A stretch of DNA of 23,055 bases from Modestobacter sp. (lineage in GTDB: Bacteria > Actinomycetota > Actinomycetes > Mycobacteriales > Geodermatophilaceae). The number at the start of each line of letters is the position of its first letter. The first letter of the stretch is position 1. The notes below the pieces were generated by a model. That model was not told the origin of the DNA. It did no database searches and saw only the letters and a program-made list of their open reading frames with translations. The stretch is taken from positions 1 through 23,055 of the forward strand of contig JAOPUQ010000319.1 in NCBI GenBank assembly GCA_025963425.1, given 5' to 3'. The translations under genes were made by a program, and so were the position numbers. This document shows, piece by piece, positions 19,967 through 23,055 of this stretch.

Positions 19967-20899
19967 TCAGCGCACGTGCAGGCCGGTCAGCGGGCCGCGG
20001 TAGGGGTTGGCGGCCGCACCGGGAACGCCCGGCCGCGCGGTGAACAGTCGGCCGGCGTCGGGCTGGGCGGCCCGCTGCTCGTCGGACAGCCCGTGCTGCG
20101 AGGTGCTGATGACCAGCAGGTCACGGCCGGCCCCGGCGAAGGCGCAGCTGGTGGTGTTGTCGGTGGGCACCTCGACCACCGCCAGCAGCTCGCCGTCGGG
20201 GGAGTACCGCCGCACCGCCGCGCCGCTCCACAGCGCCGTCCAGAGGCAGCCCTCGTCGTCCACGGTGAGCCCGTCGGCGACGCCGCTGGCGGGGTCGTCG
20301 GAGAAGTCCAGCAGCACCCGCCGTTGCCCGAACACACCGGTTGCCAGGTCGTAGTCGAAGGCCCACACCACGGCGGCACCGGAGTCCGACAGGTACACGG
20401 TGCGGTCGTCGGGGGAGAAGCCGATCCCGTTGGAGACGGTCAGGCCGTCGAGCACGGTGCTGACCGCCCCGTCCAGGTCCACCCGGTAGAGCGCCCCGGC
20501 GCCCGGCTGCTCGTCGAAGGCCATCGTGCCGGTGAAGAAGCGCCCGGCCCGGTCGCAGGCGCCGTCATTCATCCGGGTGCCCCCGGCGTCGGCGGACCCG
20601 CCCTCCCCGGGCAGCTCCAGCAGCACCCGCGGCTCGCCGTCCGCGGTCAGGTGGGTGATCCCGGGGCCGGCGCCGAGCAGCCAGCCCCCGCCGGCGGCCG
20701 GGACGACGACGCCCACCGTGCCCCCGACCTCGTGCACGGCGACCCCGGCCAGCACGCCGTCGGCACCGACCGTCGCCCGGCGGACCCGGCCGGCGGTGAT
20801 GTCGACCCAGAGCAGCTCCTGCCGGTCGGCGTCCCAGACGGGGCCCTCGCCGTGGGTGGCGGGCGGGAGGGCGGCGGCGGTGGCCTGCAGATGGATCAC
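19967..20899 (-). CDS. SMP-30/gluconolactonase/LRE family protein
   Basis: This 310-residue six-bladed beta-propeller metalloenzyme probably hydrolyses a sugar lactone such as gluconolactone, though family substrates vary. The metal ligands line up with human SMP-30 (Glu18, Asn154, Asp204): Glu18 in THGEGPVWD, Asn157 in SNGIGFSPDDRTVYLSDS and Asp209 in VADGLTVDDEGCLW. Asn111 in GTRMNDGACD matches the substrate-site Asn103. No signal peptide is seen, so it should be cytoplasmic. The start is GTG at 20899, set by GGGGAGGA about 8 bases upstream; the longer open frame upstream is antisense to ppc and rejected. It is divergent from ppc with 55 bases between starts, and converges on the FGD-like oxidoreductase gene. 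A joint role in sugar oxidation with that oxidoreductase is conceivable but not shown. Confidence 0.9.
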   Translation of the reverse strand: MIHLQATAAALPPATHGEGPVWDADRQELLWVDITAGRVRRATVGADGVLAGVAVHEVGGTVGVVVPAAGGGWLLGAGPGITHLTADGEPRVLLELPGEGGSADAGGTRMNDGACDRAGRFFTGTMAFDEQPGAGALYRVDLDGAVSTVLDGLTVSNGIGFSPDDRTVYLSDSGAAVVWAFDYDLATGVFGQRRVLLDFSDDPASGVADGLTVDDEGCLWTALWSGAAVRRYSPDGELLAVVEVPTDNTTSCAFAGAGRDLLVISTSQHGLSDEQRAAQPDAGRLFTARPGVPGAAANPYRGPLTGLHVR

Positions 20900-20942
20900 C
20901 GGGCCATCCTCCCCAGGACACCGCGATGTCACACCGACGGCA

Positions 20943-20948
20943 GATACT
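20943..20948 (+). promoter_or_regulatory. ppc: possible -10 element of a leaderless ppc transcript
   Basis: GATACT matches four of six bases of TATAAT and ends 6 bases before the GTG at 20955. Transcription would start at or next to the start codon. No Shine-Dalgarno sequence is present, and no good -35 is seen. Confidence 0.35.
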
Positions 20949-20954
20949 GCGCCC

Positions 20955-23055
20955 GTGTCCGAAGCAACCGTCGACGTCGCCGACCTCCGCACGCCCGGTG
21001 GGCCCGCCGCGCCCGACGACCGCACCGGCGACGCCCCGCTGCGCGAGGACATGCGGCTGCTGGGCCGGGTGCTGGGCGAGGTGATCGGCGAGCAGGCCGG
21101 CGCCGACGTCCTCGAGCTCGTCGAGTCCACCCGGGTCGAGGCCTTCGCGATCCGCCGCTCGGAGGTCGACCGGGCCGAGCTGGCCGACCGGCTGTCGGCG
21201 CTGGACGTCCGGGACGCCAACCACGTGATCCGCGCGTTCAGCCACTTCTCGCTGCTGGCGAACCTGGCCGAGGACGTGCACCACGAGCGCCGCCGCCGGT
21301 ACCACCGCCGGGAGGGGTCCCCGCCGCAGAAGGGCAGCCTGGCCGCGTCGTTCGCGCTGCTGGACGCAGCCGACCTCGACCTCGCCGCCGTCGCCCGCGA
21401 GCTCGCCGGCGCGCTGGTCGTCCCGGTGGTCACCGCGCACCCCACCGAGGTGCGTCGCAAGACCATCTCGCAGGTCCAGCAGCAGGTCAGCGACCTGCTG
21501 CGGCAGCGCGACCAGGCCGGCCCCGACGGGGTGGACGAGCAGGCGTGGTCGGCGCACCTGTGGCGCGAGGTGCTCACCCTGTGGCAGACCGCGCTGCTGC
21601 GGCTGTCCCGGCTGCGGCTGGCCGACGAGATCGACGAGGCGCTGCGCTACTACGACCTGTCGCTGTTCGCCGTCGTCCCGGCGATCAACGCGGAGCTGCG
21701 CCGGGCGCTGCGCGAGCGCTTCCCCGACGCCGGCCTGCTGACCACCCCGATGCTGCTGCCCGGTTCGTGGATCGGTGGCGACCGCGACGGCAACCCCTTC
21801 GTCACCGCCGAGGCCGTCCGCCTGGCCACCTCCCGGCAGGCGGAGACGGCGCTGCGCCACCACCTGGCCGAGCTGGTCTGCCTCGCCGACGAGCTGTCCA
21901 TGTCCGACCGGCTGATCACCCCGACCGACGAGCTGTACGCCCTGGCCGACGCCTCCGGCGACGACTCGCCCTTCCGCGGCGACGAGCCCTACCGGCGGGC
22001 GCTGCGCGGGATGTACCGGCGGCTGGCCGCCACCGCGCAGCGGGCGCTGGGCTCGGTCCCCGGCCCGCAGCCGGACGCCGACCTGCCGCCCTACGACGAC
22101 CCCGACGAGCTGCGCGCCGACCTGGACGTGGTGGCCGCCTCGCTGCGCAGTCACGGCGCCGGCCCGCTGGCCGAGGACCGGCTGGCCCGGCTGCGCGACG
22201 CGGTCGAGGTCTTCGGCTTCCACCTGTGCGGGCTGGACATGCGGCAGAACTCCGCCGTCCACGAGGAGGTGCTGGCCGAGCTGCTCGCCTGGGCCGGGGT
22301 GTGCGACGACTACGCCGCCCTGGACGAGGCCGCCCGGGTGGATCTGCTGGCCGGGGAGCTGCAGCTGCGCCGTCCGCTGGTCCGACCGGACGCCGAGCTG
22401 TCCGAGCTGGCCCGCGGCGAGCTGGACCTGCTGGTCGCCGCGGCCGGTCAGGTCGCGCTGCTGGGGCCGCGGACGATCCCGAACTACGTGATCAGCATGT
22501 GCGAGTCGGTCAGCGACGTGCTGGAGGTCGCCGTCCTGCTCAAGGAGGTCGGGCTGCTCGACCCCGGCGCCGAGGGCGGCCCGCGCAGCCCGGTCGGCAT
22601 CTCGCCGCTGTTCGAGACCATCGACGACCTGCAGGCCGCCGGTGCGGTGCTGACCGCCATGCTCGACCAGCCGGTCTACCGGGCGCTGGTCACCTCCCGC
22701 GGCGACGCGCAGGAGGTGATGCTCGGCTACTCCGACAGCAACAAGGACGGCGGCTACCTGGCCGCCAACTGGGCGCTGTACCGGGCAGAGCTGGCGCTGG
22801 TCGAGGTGGCCCGCGCGAGGGGCATCCGGCTGCGGCTGTTCCACGGCCGGGGCGGCACCGTGGGCCGGGGCGGTGGCCCCAGCTACGAGGCGATCCGCGC
22901 CCAGCCGCCCGGCTCGGTCGCGGGCTCCCTGCGGATCACCGAGCAGGGCGAGGTGATCGCGGCCAAGTACGCCTCACCGGACCTGGCGCGCCGCAACCTC
23001 GAGGCGCTGGTCGCGGCCACGCTGGAGGCCTCGCTGCTGGACATCGAGGGGCTGG
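20955..23055 (+). CDS. ppc: phosphoenolpyruvate carboxylase, C-terminus beyond window
   Basis: PEP carboxylase adds bicarbonate to phosphoenolpyruvate to give oxaloacetate, refilling the TCA cycle. From GTG at 20955 there are 700 codons to the window edge with no stop; the family is usually about 880-930 residues, so roughly the last 200 are missing. Visible motifs are VVTAHPTEVRRKT with catalytic His162, GSWIGGDRDGNPFVTAE (about 272-288), GYSDSNKDGGY with its conserved Lys, and the glycine-rich loop FHGRGGTVGRGGGPS (about 630-644), then RITEQGEVIAAKY. The N-terminal 29 residues before LREDMRLLG are variable, as usual. GTG has no ribosome site but lies just after a -10-like hexamer, suggesting leaderless translation. 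It is divergent from the SMP-30 gene. With citA at 11324-12454 it supports oxaloacetate/citrate supply, though the two are not linked as an operon. Confidence 0.97.
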   Translation, partial: MSEATVDVADLRTPGGPAAPDDRTGDAPLREDMRLLGRVLGEVIGEQAGADVLELVESTRVEAFAIRRSEVDRAELADRLSALDVRDANHVIRAFSHFSLLANLAEDVHHERRRRYHRREGSPPQKGSLAASFALLDAADLDLAAVARELAGALVVPVVTAHPTEVRRKTISQVQQQVSDLLRQRDQAGPDGVDEQAWSAHLWREVLTLWQTALLRLSRLRLADEIDEALRYYDLSLFAVVPAINAELRRALRERFPDAGLLTTPMLLPGSWIGGDRDGNPFVTAEAVRLATSRQAETALRHHLAELVCLADELSMSDRLITPTDELYALADASGDDSPFRGDEPYRRALRGMYRRLAATAQRALGSVPGPQPDADLPPYDDPDELRADLDVVAASLRSHGAGPLAEDRLARLRDAVEVFGFHLCGLDMRQNSAVHEEVLAELLAWAGVCDDYAALDEAARVDLLAGELQLRRPLVRPDAELSELARGELDLLVAAAGQVALLGPRTIPNYVISMCESVSDVLEVAVLLKEVGLLDPGAEGGPRSPVGISPLFETIDDLQAAGAVLTAMLDQPVYRALVTSRGDAQEVMLGYSDSNKDGGYLAANWALYRAELALVEVARARGIRLRLFHGRGGTVGRGGGPSYEAIRAQPPGSVAGSLRITEQGEVIAAKYASPDLARRNLEALVAATLEASLLDIEGL

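Noticed and set aside
20900..21577. N-terminal extension of the SMP-30 frame (536-codon version) and the 759-codon minus frame across ppc
   Set aside because: Both are antisense to phosphoenolpyruvate carboxylase. GTG at 20899 with GGAGGA gives the normal SMP-30 N-terminus with Glu18 in register.
1..23055. CRISPR arrays, tRNA or rRNA genes, transposases, phage genes
   Set aside because: No regularly spaced direct repeats, no tRNA-like or rRNA-like sequence and no recombinase or structural phage protein was seen in either strand.

Overview
The window is very GC-rich DNA with strong G/C preference at third codon positions, frequent GTG starts and 4-base start/stop overlaps. The gene set (SepH, a serC/citA/pdxH neighbourhood, an F420-type oxidoreductase and a UdgX-type glycosylase) points to a high-GC actinobacterium. 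The overall style suggests a relative of the Geodermatophilaceae (Blastococcus, Modestobacter, Geodermatophilus), but that family-level placement is inference. I see no rRNA, tRNA, CRISPR array, insertion sequence or phage gene. Long open frames opposite or shifted from the real genes are composition artefacts.

Layout. 1-3524 (minus): two overlapping half-size ABC exporter genes, the second cut by the window edge; together they look like a heterodimer with one degenerate ATP site. 3595-4530 (minus): sepH, a cell-division regulator. 4829-10080 (plus): a three-gene set made of an N-acetylglutaminylglutamine-type amidotransferase, an S9 prolyl-oligopeptidase-family peptidase and a circularly permuted ATP-grasp ligase. 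It ends in a long hairpin shared with the convergent serC. 10147-13261: serC and citA on the minus strand, divergent from pdxH. 13258-15854 (plus): an EntS-like MFS transporter overlapping pdxH, then a divergent GlgC-family nucleotidyltransferase. 15866-16546 (minus): udgX. 16729-18848 (plus): a NatAB-like ABC ATPase and ABC-2 permease. 18925-19905 (plus): an LLM-class F420-dependent oxidoreductase. 19967-20899 (minus): an SMP-30/gluconolactonase-family protein. 20955 to the edge (plus): phosphoenolpyruvate carboxylase, missing its C-terminus.

How the genes work together. The most interesting unit is 4829-10080. It has the same logic as the proteobacterial NAGGN osmolyte trio (ligase + amidotransferase + peptidase). 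Only the amidotransferase resembles that trio's enzyme. The GNAT/ATP-grasp synthetase is replaced by a circularly permuted ATP-grasp protein and the M42 hydrolase by an S9 peptidase. This suggests synthesis and turnover of a small amidated peptide-like metabolite of unknown structure. citA and ppc are central carbon metabolism; serC and pdxH are linked through PLP.

Non-coding signals: near-identical palindromes built on CTTTCGGTACCGAAAG at two loci (three copies), a second palindrome type (AAATGGCCATTT core) upstream of the amidotransferase, three alternating GGAAAG/CTTTCC boxes before the ABC operon, and an inverted repeat that contains the start codon of the oxidoreductase gene.
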